Source: Cardiobacterium sp963553325 (GTDB lineage Bacteria; Pseudomonadota; Gammaproteobacteria; Cardiobacteriales; Cardiobacteriaceae). Taken from it: a stretch of 55,432 nt of DNA. Position numbers and translations under genes: made by a program. Location of the stretch: NCBI GenBank assembly GCA_963553325.1, contig CAUVOF010000002.1, positions 1-55,432 on the forward strand, written 5' to 3'. The stretch's first letter is position 1. Each line of letters starts with the position of its first letter. The notes under the pieces are model-generated. The model ran no database searches. It was not told the DNA's origin and saw nothing but the letters and a program-made list of their open reading frames with translations. Shown in pieces: positions 22,688 through 30,857 of this stretch.

Positions 22688-23653
22688 TTATAGAATAAGC
22701 GGGTATTTTTTGCGGAAATAGTGCGGAAAACAATTGAAAGAATTTTCTGCATCCCATACCGGGTAGAAATTGAAAACCGTATAACCTTCTTCTTTGCTTC
22801 TTGAGCCACCGTCATCTTCGTTGGCATAGATACCGAGAAAGACATGGCGGTTATTCATGCTGATTTTGTAGTAACGATACAGGATAAATCCCAATGTTTG
22901 CCGTTCAAAGCCTACATAATCCTGGCAGTATCCGGTAATAGGTTCGATGCTCACGGCTTTGCTAAATTGCCGCCGCAACATTTTTTCACAGGCTTCGCGC
23001 GATTTGCAGGCGTAGTTATTGCGAAAGCCGATTCTGGTAATGTTTTGTGCGTTTTTGGCATATACGCTAATTACGGCATTACCGGTATCGCCACCGATAG
23101 TGCGTTTTTCCCGAAATGGCTGGTCAGTCAAGCGCCGTTTGAATTTGGGATAGCCAAGCAGACGGCTTTCGCCTTCCATATAGTAAGCCGCGCCTGCACT
23201 CATTTTGTATTTTCCCAAATCGCCGTTTATGGCGGATATTTCCGGTGCATCTTCCATTATTCTGAAATTATTCCAATGGATACCGGTTATTTTGTGGGTA
23301 AACAATCCCCGCAAACTACCATCTGTTATCAGATATTCCAGTATGGATTGAGCGGGCGAAGATTCTTTTTCTACGTCAATGTCGCTCTCGTCGCCCATTT
23401 CATCTAACCCTGCCCGATACAATCTGCCAAAAGCCTCATCTTCTATTTGCTGGATAGATTCTTCGGCGCGCGCTAATGTTTCATTATGGTCGTTTTCTTT
23501 TGTTGGGATGGTATGGTTAAAACTGAGGCTTATGCTTCCTAGTAATGCGATTTCTGCTTCGCTGGTGCGGTTCTGGATTTGTGCCTCTGTGGTATGTGCG
23601 GTAAGGGCAAGCAGGGCAACGATGCATGGGGTTTTGTGTATGAGTTTTTTCAT
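22688..23653 (-). CDS. Hypothetical secreted protein (AT-rich, orphan)
   Basis: A 321-residue protein I do not recognise. Residues 1-24 form a signal peptide (MKKLIHKTPCIVALLALTAHTTEA). The mature part starts with a polar, acidic helical region (30-110) and then has an aromatic, basic, mostly beta-like second half with several cysteines (CKSREACEKML near 221-231, YCQDYV, and a late FNCFPHYF). It is probably periplasmic, perhaps with disulfides. GC content is visibly lower (about 45 %) than the surroundings and codon choice is AT-ended, consistent with acquisition by transfer. The next gene downstream of transcription is the HAD hydrolase, 34 bases away. Confidence 0.7.
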   Translation of the reverse strand: MKKLIHKTPCIVALLALTAHTTEAQIQNRTSEAEIALLGSISLSFNHTIPTKENDHNETLARAEESIQQIEDEAFGRLYRAGLDEMGDESDIDVEKESSPAQSILEYLITDGSLRGLFTHKITGIHWNNFRIMEDAPEISAINGDLGKYKMSAGAAYYMEGESRLLGYPKFKRRLTDQPFREKRTIGGDTGNAVISVYAKNAQNITRIGFRNNYACKSREACEKMLRRQFSKAVSIEPITGYCQDYVGFERQTLGFILYRYYKISMNNRHVFLGIYANEDDGGSRSKEEGYTVFNFYPVWDAENSFNCFPHYFRKKYPLIL

Positions 23654-23672
23654 GTTTCAGGTAGCAACAATT

Positions 23673-23707
23673 TATAGCAATTTATCGAAAACCTTATCCT
23701 GTGTTGC
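23673..23707. repeat. Possible half copy of the Correia-like element
   Basis: TATAGCAAT at 23673 and CTGTGTTGC at 23699 occur at exactly the same spacing (17 bases between) as in the left half of 11120-11225; the stretch between matches only partly. No right end is seen. Lies between two AT-rich orphan genes. Confidence 0.35.
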
Positions 23708-23712
23708 GCTGT

Positions 23713-24003
23713 TTAGTGCGCTCGTTTACAAATACGCCGCCAAAAAGCTGCGATGCTATTACCGATTTCTTCCATAAAGAAAATACCGGAAAGCACCAAT
23801 AATTGCGACAGGATCCAACGTAATGGTTTCTGCCATTCATGGCTAAAGCAGACGACAATGAGGCAATAAATAAGCGTCATCAGTAATAGCGCGAAAAAGT
23901 AATAGCGCTTGGCAAAGGGGTTTATTCGGTAACGAATTTCCATGGGTAGCATAAAAACAATAAAGGCAAGCAGATAGCCGCCCATCCATTCCATTTGATT
24001 CAT
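23713..24003 (-). CDS. Small hypothetical membrane protein
   Basis: A 96-residue protein with three hydrophobic segments (about 9-22, 36-52 and 64-78) and a basic C-terminus (FWRRICKRAH). Unrecognised. GAGGAAAC before the ATG supports translation. AT-rich like its downstream neighbour, from which it is separated by 59 bases holding a possible half Correia-like repeat. The two may have arrived together. It might supply a membrane partner for the secreted protein, but nothing in the sequence shows this. Confidence 0.6.
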   Translation of the reverse strand: MNQMEWMGGYLLAFIVFMLPMEIRYRINPFAKRYYFFALLLMTLIYCLIVVCFSHEWQKPLRWILSQLLVLSGIFFMEEIGNSIAAFWRRICKRAH

Positions 24004-24027
24004 GGTTGTTTCCTCATTTGTAGATAT

Positions 24028-24057
24028 TAAAAACCCCGCCGCAGCGGGGTTTTTTCT
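24028..24057 (-). terminator. Terminator of hpf
   Basis: AAAACCCCGC, loop CGCA, GCGGGGTTTTTT. Symmetric hairpin with A and T runs immediately after the hpf stop; can act on both strands. Confidence 0.88.
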
Positions 24058-24058
24058 G

Positions 24059-24346
24059 TTAGCGATGCTCGCTGATTTTTTCCTTGTGTTTGCGAATCTG
24101 CTTGTCCAGCACGTCTGCCAACAAATCTATGGCGGCGTACATATCTTCATGCGAAGCGTCGCCGTGAATGGTTTTGCCGGATGCCAAATGCAAGGTTGCC
24201 TCGGCAATTTTCAGATGGTTCTCGGTGCGTAAGGTTATTTGCGTGCTGGTAATTTGCTGCATTTCCAGCTTGCCGAGTTTTTCTTCTACATAACTCCGAA
24301 CTGCATCGCTGATATCGAGATGTTTGCCGGTGATGTTGTAGTTCAT
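24059..24346 (-). CDS. hpf: Ribosome hibernation promoting factor (short HPF)
   Basis: The 95-residue short-form HPF/RaiA-family protein binds the 30S A/P-site region and promotes 100S ribosome dimers in stationary phase. It starts MNYNITGKHLDISDAVRSYV and has the beta-alpha-beta order with KLEMQQITSTQITLRTENH and EDMYAAIDLLADVLDKQIRKH. The second of two tandem ATGs (24346) is chosen because AGGAG then lies six bases upstream and because family members begin M-x-x-N-I-T-G. In E. coli hpf follows rpoN; here it stands alone. Confidence 0.93.
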   Translation of the reverse strand: MNYNITGKHLDISDAVRSYVEEKLGKLEMQQITSTQITLRTENHLKIAEATLHLASGKTIHGDASHEDMYAAIDLLADVLDKQIRKHKEKISEHR

Positions 24347-24417
24347 CATCCACTCCTTTTTGCTTGGGTTAATAGGCATTCGTACCGTAGCAAATCGCCC
24401 CTGCCCCTGCAAGTTTT

Positions 24418-24777
24418 TCAGAAAATGCCTTTGAGCCAAGTGATTTGCGTGCCGTCAATGCAGACGGCATCGAAGCGGCAATCGGGTGGTTGCGGGTGGT
24501 GGCGCTGCAAATAGGCAAGCGCGGTTTTGCGGATTTTCGCCTGTTTCGCCGGGGTGATGCTGGCAGCGGCGCTGACCTGGCTGCCGGCTTTGCGGCTGCG
24601 CACTTCGACGAATACCAAGACCGCGCCATCGCGGGCGATGAGGTCGATTTCGCCGTAACGGCTGCGGATGTTGTTCGCTACAATGGCAAGCCCCTGCGCC
24701 TTGAGATAGCGGGCGGCGCGGCGTTCGCCCGCCTGGCCGCGCATGAGATGCGGCGCGAGTTTTTTGAAGATGAACAT
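24418..24777 (-). CDS. YraN-family (UPF0102) putative endonuclease
   Basis: 119-residue protein of the UPF0102/YraN family with the restriction-endonuclease-like core: Glu and Asp in YGEIDLIARDG (about 40-50) and the EVRSRK (about 58-63) strand. Family members resemble Holliday-junction resolvases but their role is unproven. Its start is 11 bases from the divergent rsmI start, a pairing common in gammaproteobacteria. The ATG at 24777 begins MFIFKKLAPHLMRGQAGERRA. Confidence 0.85.
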   Translation of the reverse strand: MFIFKKLAPHLMRGQAGERRAARYLKAQGLAIVANNIRSRYGEIDLIARDGAVLVFVEVRSRKAGSQVSAAASITPAKQAKIRKTALAYLQRHHPQPPDCRFDAVCIDGTQITWLKGIF

Positions 24778-24788
24778 GAGGTGTTTTG

Positions 24789-25610
24789 ATGAGCGGTGTG
24801 TTGTTTGTGGTGGCGACGCCGATTGGCAATCTGGAAGACGTGAGCAAGCGGGCGCTGGCGGTGCTGGCAGCGGCGGACATTATAGCCTGCGAGGATACGC
24901 GCCACAGCCGCCGCCTGCTGGACGCCTACGGCATCGACCGCCCGCTTTTGCCGCTGCATCAGCACAATGAACGCGGCGCGGCGCAGGCGCTGTTGCAGCG
25001 TTTGCAGGAAGGGGCGGATGTGGCGCTGGTAAGCGATGCGGGCACGCCGCTCGTCTCCGACCCTGGCGCGCTTTTGACGCGGCTTGCGCATGAGGCGGGC
25101 ATCCGCGTCTGCCCCATTCCCGGCGCGAGTAGCGTCATTGCCGCGCTCTCGGCAAGCGGTCTGCCTGCCGACCGTTTCCAGTTCGCCGGCTTTATTCCGG
25201 CAAAAGCGGGCGAACGGCAGCGTTTTTTCGCCGAATTTACGCGCGCCACGCAGACGACGATTTTTTTTGAAACGCCGCACCGCATCGCCGAATCGCTGGC
25301 GGCGATGGCGGAAGCGTTCGACGGCGCGCGTCGCCTGGTGGTCGCACGCGAGCTGACCAAGCGGTTCGAGCAGATTGCCATGCTGACCGTCGCCAGCGCC
25401 CCCGCCTGGCTTGCAGCAGACAGCAACCGTGAGCGCGGCGAGTTCGTATTGCTGCTGGAAGCGGCGGCGGCACAGGAAGCTACCGACTGGCAACCACTCG
25501 CCGAGGATTTGCGCGCCGCCGGACTCTCTGCCAAAGACACCGCAGCGCTTGTCACCAAGCACACCGGTGCGAACAAAAAAGCGGTCTATCAGTATTTGCT
25601 TGCGCGGTAA
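24789..25610 (+). CDS. rsmI: 16S rRNA (cytidine1402-2'-O)-methyltransferase RsmI
   Basis: SAM-dependent methyltransferase for C1402 of 16S rRNA, 273 residues (E. coli 286). It has the tetrapyrrole-methylase fold signatures: VVATPIGNLEDVSKRAL (7-23), ACEDTRHSRRLL (33-44), LVSDAGTPLVSDPG and the GASSVIAALSASGL stretch. The C-terminal KDTAALVTKHTGANKKAVYQYLL is typical. The ATG at 24789 preceded by GAGGTG is preferred over a TTG one codon earlier. Confidence 0.97.
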   Translation: MSGVLFVVATPIGNLEDVSKRALAVLAAADIIACEDTRHSRRLLDAYGIDRPLLPLHQHNERGAAQALLQRLQEGADVALVSDAGTPLVSDPGALLTRLAHEAGIRVCPIPGASSVIAALSASGLPADRFQFAGFIPAKAGERQRFFAEFTRATQTTIFFETPHRIAESLAAMAEAFDGARRLVVARELTKRFEQIAMLTVASAPAWLAADSNRERGEFVLLLEAAAAQEATDWQPLAEDLRAAGLSAKDTAALVTKHTGANKKAVYQYLLAR

Positions 25611-25727
25611 AAAATCTGCCGCGGCAAATGGTTAGAATTTCCAGGCATATTGGCGCACATTCCCGGTAGAAAGCGGTCTGTTCGCCACAAAAGCCGTTTT
25701 TTGGCGGATATAGCGTTGCAGTATTTC

Positions 25728-25757
25728 TTGCCTTTCTCCTGAAAATCATGATTAAAT
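25728..25757 (+). promoter_or_regulatory. Possible promoter of the YceI-like gene
   Basis: TTGCCT (25728-25733) and TTAAAT (25752-25757) at 18-base spacing. The palindrome at 25762-25782 lies just downstream, around the expected transcription start. In the 203-base spacer after rsmI I see no further gene. Confidence 0.35.
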
Positions 25758-25761
25758 CTGT

Positions 25762-25782
25762 ATTTGAGATTATTTCTCAAAT
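25762..25782. promoter_or_regulatory. Operator-like palindrome upstream of the YceI-like gene
   Basis: ATTTGAGA (25762-25769) and TCTCAAAT (25775-25782) are a perfect 8-bp inverted repeat around a 5-base AT spacer, 31 bases before the start codon. Size and symmetry fit a dimeric repressor site; no regulator can be named. Confidence 0.45.
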
Positions 25783-25813
25783 TCATTGTTCTTAATCCGC
25801 GAGGAAAGCTCCC

Positions 25814-26428
25814 ATGAAGAAAACCCTGTTATTGACTGCCCTGACGCTGTGCGCCGCGCCTGTTTTTGCCGCCGACCAGTGCGATTACACACCGGACAAA
25901 GAGAAGTTCAGCTTCGGCTTCACTGCCTATGGTTTCCCCAACAAGTCCTATGACGTGAAAGACAACACCTTCACCGAATATGACCTCGCCTCGGAATCCG
26001 GCAAGCTGCAAGGTGCAAGCATCACCATCAAAACCGCCTCGGTAAATACCCACGCCGACAAGCGCAATTGGGACAGAAGCGGCGAATGGCCGGACGCTAC
26101 CCTCAAACTGCGCGACCTCAACATCGTCAATGGTCTTTTCAAGGCTTTTGCCAATGGCGACACCATCAGCGCGAAAATCAGCGCCATTAACGACAAGGAA
26201 ATCACCCTCGCGGTAACCATGAATGACGTTACCAAAGACGTTGCCATGCCTTACACCATCGAAGACGGCGTACTGAAAGCGAAAGGCACGCTGGAAATCA
26301 TGGATTTCAACGCCGAGAAAGCCTGGCAGCAGTTCAACAATATTTGTTCAACCAGCTGGCACCAAGGCAAAACCTGGACCGACATCGACATTTATTTCAG
26401 CGTTCCCGTACAGGAAAAAGGCTGCTAA
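25814..26428 (+). CDS. YceI-like periplasmic protein
   Basis: 204-residue secreted protein with signal peptide MKKTLLLTALTLCAAPVFA/AD. The mature chain fits the YceI lipocalin-like beta-barrel: YTPDKEKFSFGFTAYGF at the first strands, SITIKTASVNTHADKRN and the late DFNAEKAWQQFNNICS. YceI proteins bind isoprenoid lipids in known structures; the ligand here is unknown. Cys24 in DQCDY and Cys in NNICSTS may form a disulfide. GAGGAAAGC precedes the ATG. A palindromic operator-like site stands upstream and a shared terminator downstream. Confidence 0.8.
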   Translation: MKKTLLLTALTLCAAPVFAADQCDYTPDKEKFSFGFTAYGFPNKSYDVKDNTFTEYDLASESGKLQGASITIKTASVNTHADKRNWDRSGEWPDATLKLRDLNIVNGLFKAFANGDTISAKISAINDKEITLAVTMNDVTKDVAMPYTIEDGVLKAKGTLEIMDFNAEKAWQQFNNICSTSWHQGKTWTDIDIYFSVPVQEKGC

Positions 26429-26444
26429 GCACCAGCAAGCCACA

Positions 26445-26474
26445 AAAAAACCCGCCATCACGGCGGGTTTTCTT
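26445..26474. terminator. Bidirectional terminator between YceI-like and OmpA-like genes
   Basis: An A-run, CCCGCC, loop ATCAC, GGCGGG, then TTTTCTTT, between two convergent genes. Confidence 0.88.
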
Positions 26475-26492
26475 TGTGCGTAACGCGGGTAA

Positions 26493-27167
26493 TCAGAATA
26501 CCGGGGTGTAAGCGGCTTGCGGGTTCGCCTGGTCGATTGCCTTGATGTAGATGGCAACACGGCGGTCTTGCGGGTTGTTTTGTGCGGTGGCGTACTGCTC
26601 GCCATAGCCCATAACCACGAAGCGTTGCTGGTTGATGCCCTGCTGCGCGAGGTATTGGGCGACGGATTGGGCGCGGCGTTGCGACAGTTGCATGTTGTGC
26701 TGGTCGCTGCCGCTGCCGTCGGTGAAGCCATACACGTGGACGATGGTTTGCGGGTATTGCTGCAAGGTTTGCGCGATGCTGGACAGCGGTTGGTAGAAGT
26801 TCGGCTTGATGACGGATTTGTCCACGTCAAACAGCACTTCGCTTTGGATGTTGAGCTGGATGGTGCCTTCATCGACACGCTGTACTTGCACGCCGTTATT
26901 GGCGACTTGCTGTTGCAGTTGTTGCTGCTGCTGGTCCATGTAGTTGCCAATCGCCGCACCGGCAAGCGCGCCAGCGACCGCGCCGATGTAGCGGCCTTTG
27001 TCGTCGTCGATTTGGTGGCCGATGACGCCACCGGCGAGCGCGCCAATCGCGGTGCCCATCGCGGTGGATTGGTTCGCCATGCCGCCGAAACCGCCACCGG
27101 CGGTCTCACAGCCGGCGATTAACATGGCAGAAAGACCTGCAGTCATACCTAAATTTCTCATTTTCAT
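26493..27167 (-). CDS. OmpA-family lipoprotein (YiaD-like)
   Basis: Outer-membrane lipoprotein of 224 residues. The lipobox LIAGC puts the acylated Cys at residue 20. Residues 35-75 form a glycine-zipper segment (ALAGGVIGHQIDDDKGRYIG), followed by a Gln-rich stretch (78-88) and an OmpA-like peptidoglycan-binding domain (about 100-215) with VHVYGFTDGSGSDQHNMQLS and the QRRAQSVAQYL helix. The closest described relative is YiaD/Slp-type E. coli lipoprotein. ATG 27167 has GGAG eight bases upstream; a longer frame exists but lacks a signal. Confidence 0.88.
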   Translation of the reverse strand: MKMRNLGMTAGLSAMLIAGCETAGGGFGGMANQSTAMGTAIGALAGGVIGHQIDDDKGRYIGAVAGALAGAAIGNYMDQQQQQLQQQVANNGVQVQRVDEGTIQLNIQSEVLFDVDKSVIKPNFYQPLSSIAQTLQQYPQTIVHVYGFTDGSGSDQHNMQLSQRRAQSVAQYLAQQGINQQRFVVMGYGEQYATAQNNPQDRRVAIYIKAIDQANPQAAYTPVF

Positions 27168-27253
27168 GCTTATATCTCCAGTTGAAAGAAGCCGCGGCAT
27201 GATAGCGACTCTCGCCGTGGCCTGCATTAAGGAAAGCTCATTCGCATGACAGC

Positions 27254-27955
27254 TCAGCCGCCGAGGTAGGCCTTACGCACCACGTCGCTGCTCAAGAGGT
27301 TTTCCCCCGTGTCGCTGTGGGTGATTTGCCCGAGTTCGAGGATGTAGCCACGGTCGGCGATTTGCAGCGCTTTGTGCGCGTTCTGCTCGACGAGGAAGAT
27401 GGTGATGCCCTGCGCGCGGATGTCGCGGATGATGTCGAAGATTTGCGCGATGATGATGGGTGCGAGTCCGAGCGAGGGTTCGTCAAGTAGCAGCAGTTTC
27501 GGCTTCATCATCAGGCCGCGACCGATGGCAAGCATTTGTTGTTCGCCGCCGGAAAGGGTACCCGCGCGCTGGCCGCGTCGCTCCAAGAGGCGCGGGAAGA
27601 GTTGGTAGATGTGCGCGATGTTTTTTTGGTTTTCCGCTTTGCTCTGGTGGTAGCCGCCGAGTTCGAGGTTTTCTTCGATGGTCAGCGCCGGGAAGATGCG
27701 CCGCCCTTCGGGGACAAGCGCGATGCCGCGCTGGCTGATGTGGTGCGTCGCCACTTGGGTGATGTTTTCGCCGAGGTATTCGATTTTGCCGGCACTGGCG
27801 CGCGGGCTGCCGCAGATGGTGTTGAGCAGGGTGCTTTTGCCCGCGCCGTTCGCGCCGATGAGGGTGACGATTTCGCCGGCGTCGATGTGCAGGTTGATGT
27901 TTTTCAGCGCTTCGATGGGGCCGTAGTGGGTATGCAGGCCGGTGATGTGCAGCAT
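27254..27955 (-). CDS. livF: Branched-chain amino acid ABC transporter ATPase LivF
   Basis: Second ATPase of the Leu/Ile/Val (HAAT family) importer, 233 residues. Walker A GANGAGKST (34-42), signature LSGGEQQMLAIGRGLM and Walker B LLLLDEPSLGLAPI. LivF begins immediately after the livG stop with no gap. The C-terminal HSDTGENLLSSDVVRKAYLGG is the standard family end. An OmpA-type lipoprotein gene follows 86 bases downstream without an obvious terminator between them. Confidence 0.95.
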   Translation of the reverse strand: MLHITGLHTHYGPIEALKNINLHIDAGEIVTLIGANGAGKSTLLNTICGSPRASAGKIEYLGENITQVATHHISQRGIALVPEGRRIFPALTIEENLELGGYHQSKAENQKNIAHIYQLFPRLLERRGQRAGTLSGGEQQMLAIGRGLMMKPKLLLLDEPSLGLAPIIIAQIFDIIRDIRAQGITIFLVEQNAHKALQIADRGYILELGQITHSDTGENLLSSDVVRKAYLGG

Positions 27956-28717
27956 TTATTCTTCTCCGAGGTAGGCTTTGATGACGTCCGGGTTGTTGCG
28001 GATGTCGTCCGGGCTGCCGTAAGCGATGGGGCGGCCGTTTTCCATGACCATGATGTGCTCGGAGACGCGCATGATGAGGCTCATGTCGTGCTCGATGAGC
28101 AGGACGCTGATGCCGTGCGTGTCGCGCAGCGACTCTATCAGGGTAACGAGCGCCGCGGTTTCTTGCGGGTTCAGCCCGGCGGCGGGTTCGTCGAGGATGA
28201 GCACGCGTGGCGCGGTCATCATGCAGCGCGCGATTTCCAGCCGCCGCTGTTGGCCGTAGGCGAGGCTGCCCGCCTCATGGTTGGCGAACGCGCGCAGCTC
28301 AAAGGTATCGAGCCATTTGGCGGCGTGTTCTTTGGCGAGGCGTTCGCTGTCGCGGTAGCGCCGGGTGCGCAGGATGCCGCTCCAGTAGCGGGTGTCGAGG
28401 TGGTTGTGGCGCGCAATCAGCAGGTTTTCCAGCACGGTCATGTCGCGGAAAAGGCGGATGTTCTGGAAGGTGCGGGTCAGGCCTTTTTGCGCGATGCGGT
28501 GGCTGGGCAGGCCGGTGATGTCTTCGCCGTCGAGGATGACGCTGCCGCCGCTGGGCTGGTAGAAGCCGCTGATGCAGTTGAAGACGGTGGTTTTGCCGGC
28601 GCCGTTCGGGCCGATGATGGCGGCGATTTGCCGCGGCTCCAAGGTGAAGTGGACGTTATCCACGGCGATGAGACCGCCGAACTGCATGCGCAGGTTTTGT
28701 ACGGTAAGCAGGCTCAT
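27956..28717 (-). CDS. livG: Branched-chain amino acid ABC transporter ATPase LivG
   Basis: First ATPase of the importer, 253 residues. Walker A GPNGAGKT (36-43), the LivG-type insertion LIARHNHLDTRYWSGILRT (about 104-122) and signature SLAYGQQRRLEIARCMM, which like other LivG has AYG instead of SGG. ATG 28717 overlaps the livM stop (ATGA) and is preceded by GGAG; a longer upstream frame is an artefact. Confidence 0.95.
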   Translation of the reverse strand: MSLLTVQNLRMQFGGLIAVDNVHFTLEPRQIAAIIGPNGAGKTTVFNCISGFYQPSGGSVILDGEDITGLPSHRIAQKGLTRTFQNIRLFRDMTVLENLLIARHNHLDTRYWSGILRTRRYRDSERLAKEHAAKWLDTFELRAFANHEAGSLAYGQQRRLEIARCMMTAPRVLILDEPAAGLNPQETAALVTLIESLRDTHGISVLLIEHDMSLIMRVSEHIMVMENGRPIAYGSPDDIRNNPDVIKAYLGEE

Positions 28718-29943
28718 TCGGGTAGCTCCATTTTCGGGCGTTGTGCCGGAATTAGCCCCTGCGGCCGCCATATCATCATCAGCACCATCACCGCGCCGAA
28801 GATTATCATGCGGTATTGGGAAAATTCGCGCGCGATTTCCGGGATGATGGTCAGGGCGAGCGCGGCAAGGATGACGCCGGTTTGCGAGCCCATGCCGCCC
28901 AAGACGACGATAGCGAGCATGATGGCGGATTCCCAGAAGGTGAAGGATTCGGGCGTGACCGAGCCCTGGAAGGCGGCGTAAAACGCGCCCGCCAGCCCGG
29001 CAAAGACCGCGCCGATGGCAAAGGCGGATAGTTTGATGCCGGTGGTATTGACGCCGAGCGAGCGGCAGGCGATTTCGTCTTCACGCAGTGCTTCCCAGGC
29101 GCGGCCAATCGGCATGCGCAGCAGGCGGTTGATTATCCACAGGGTGAGCAGGCAGAGGACGAGGATGATGAGGTAGAGGAAGATGCCGCGGTGTTCGGTG
29201 CTAAACGGTATGCCGAACAGTTCGTGGAAGGGCGTTTCGCCCGCGCCGCCTTTGCGGGTGAAGGTGATGTTGAACAGTCCCGGCTTGGGGATGTTGTTGA
29301 TGCCTTTCGGGCCGTTGGTGAGGCTGTCGAGGTTGTTGAGCAGGATGCGGACGATTTCGCCGAAACCGAGGGTAACGATAGCAAGGTAGTCGCCGCGCAG
29401 GCGCAGCACCGGGAAGCCGAGCAGCAGGCCGAGGATGCCGGCAATCAGCGCGGCTATCGGCAGCGTTGTCCAAAAGCCAAAACCGTGTTGGGCGAGGATG
29501 GCGTAGCTGTAAGCGCCGACCGCATAGAAGGCAACATGACCAAGGTCGAGCAGCCCGGCGTAGCCGACGACGATGTTGAGGCTCAAGCCAAGCATGACGT
29601 AAATCAGCGCCAGCGTGGCGATATTGACCGCGCCGCGCGAGCCGAACACCGGCACGAGGAAGGCGGCGACGATGAGCAGCGCCAGCACCCAGCCGCGGTG
29701 GTTTTCAATCCAGGCGGCGGGGCTTAAGCGCGGGTTATGCGGCAGGCGGCGTTTTGCTTGCAGCAGCAGCGGCGGCAGCAGAAGCTGGATGACGAAAACG
29801 GCGACGGCGGCGTAGAGCGCGTGTTGCCATTGTCCGGAAAGCGACAAGCCCTGCGCGCTTTGTTGCAGATGCACGCCGAGAATCGGCAGGGTGATGAGGA
29901 AGGTCAGCGCCGCAGCGAGGGCGGCTGGCAGCAGGTAGCGCAT
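28714..29943 (-). CDS. livM: Branched-chain amino acid ABC transporter permease LivM
   Basis: Inner-membrane permease, 409 residues, with an N-terminal extension (about 1-90, three hydrophobic segments) as in E. coli LivM (425). The core begins with ALIYVMLGLSLNIVVGYAGL and LLGFPVLRLRGDYLAIVTLGF, both hallmark segments, and includes the EAA-like loop IGRAWEALREDEIACRSLGV contacting the ATPases. Overlaps livH stop and livG start by four bases each. Confidence 0.95.
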   Translation of the reverse strand: MRYLLPAALAAALTFLITLPILGVHLQQSAQGLSLSGQWQHALYAAVAVFVIQLLLPPLLLQAKRRLPHNPRLSPAAWIENHRGWVLALLIVAAFLVPVFGSRGAVNIATLALIYVMLGLSLNIVVGYAGLLDLGHVAFYAVGAYSYAILAQHGFGFWTTLPIAALIAGILGLLLGFPVLRLRGDYLAIVTLGFGEIVRILLNNLDSLTNGPKGINNIPKPGLFNITFTRKGGAGETPFHELFGIPFSTEHRGIFLYLIILVLCLLTLWIINRLLRMPIGRAWEALREDEIACRSLGVNTTGIKLSAFAIGAVFAGLAGAFYAAFQGSVTPESFTFWESAIMLAIVVLGGMGSQTGVILAALALTIIPEIAREFSQYRMIIFGAVMVLMMIWRPQGLIPAQRPKMELPE

Positions 29944-30857
29944 CAGACTTTCTCCACTTCAGGTTTGCCGAGGATGCCGGAAGGGCGGATGAGCAGGACG
30001 ATAATCAGCAGGGAAAAAGCGACCAAATCCTTGTATTCGCTGGCGAGATAGGCAGAGGCGAAACTCTCGGAAAGTCCCAAAATAAAGCCGCCGAGCATTG
30101 CCCCCGGAATTGAGCCGATGCCGCCCAAGACGGCTGCGGTAAATGCCTTCATCCCGGCGACAAAGCCCATGTACGGGGTAATCGTGCCGTAGTAGAGGGC
30201 GACGAGAATGCCGGCAATGGCAGCGAGCGCGGCGCCGATGACGAAGGTCAGCGCGATAATCTTGTCGGCATCAATGCCGAGCAGTTTTGCCATGCCGATG
30301 TCCGAGGCGCAGGCGCGGCACGCCATGCCGGTTTTCGATTTCTTGATAAAGAGGTTGAGGGCGAGCATCGCGGCAAGCGTTACCACAAAAATGATGATTT
30401 GCAGCGCCGAGAGCGAGACGCTCATGCCGCTTTGGCTGGTCAGCAACTCCCAGCGCGCGGTCAGTACCGGTTGCAGGGCGATGTCCTTGTTGCTTTGCCC
30501 CAAGGCGACGAAGTTTTGCAGAAAGATGGACATGCCGATGGCGGAAATGAGCGGCACCAGGCGCGGGCTGTTACGTAGCGGCTTGTAGGCGAGCTTTTCC
30601 ACGGCAAAACCGTAGCCGCCGGTCAAGACGACGGCAATCAAAATGGCGAGGATGATGACCAGCGTCAGCGGCAGGCCAAGCGTTGGCAAGCCAACGAGCG
30701 AGACGACGCCGATATAGGCGCCCAACATATAAATCTCGCCGTGGGCGAAGTTAATCAGGCCGATGATGCCGTAAACCATGGTATAGCCGATGGCAATCAG
30801 CGCGTAAATGCTGCCGAGGGTGAGGCCGTTGATAATTTGTTGAAGGAAGTTGTACAT
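29943..30857 (-). CDS. livH: Branched-chain amino acid ABC transporter permease LivH
   Basis: Inner-membrane permease, 304 residues (E. coli 308) with about eight helices. It starts MYNFLQQIINGLTLGSIYAL and includes YTMVYGIIGLINFAHGEIY and the loop TGMACRACASDIGMAKLLGI. ATG 30857 is the normal family start; the frame extends further upstream but into the repeat-rich spacer. It is separated from the binding-protein gene by 331 bases with a terminator-like hairpin, so it may be expressed at a lower level than livJ. Confidence 0.95.
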   Translation of the reverse strand: MYNFLQQIINGLTLGSIYALIAIGYTMVYGIIGLINFAHGEIYMLGAYIGVVSLVGLPTLGLPLTLVIILAILIAVVLTGGYGFAVEKLAYKPLRNSPRLVPLISAIGMSIFLQNFVALGQSNKDIALQPVLTARWELLTSQSGMSVSLSALQIIIFVVTLAAMLALNLFIKKSKTGMACRACASDIGMAKLLGIDADKIIALTFVIGAALAAIAGILVALYYGTITPYMGFVAGMKAFTAAVLGGIGSIPGAMLGGFILGLSESFASAYLASEYKDLVAFSLLIIVLLIRPSGILGKPEVEKV

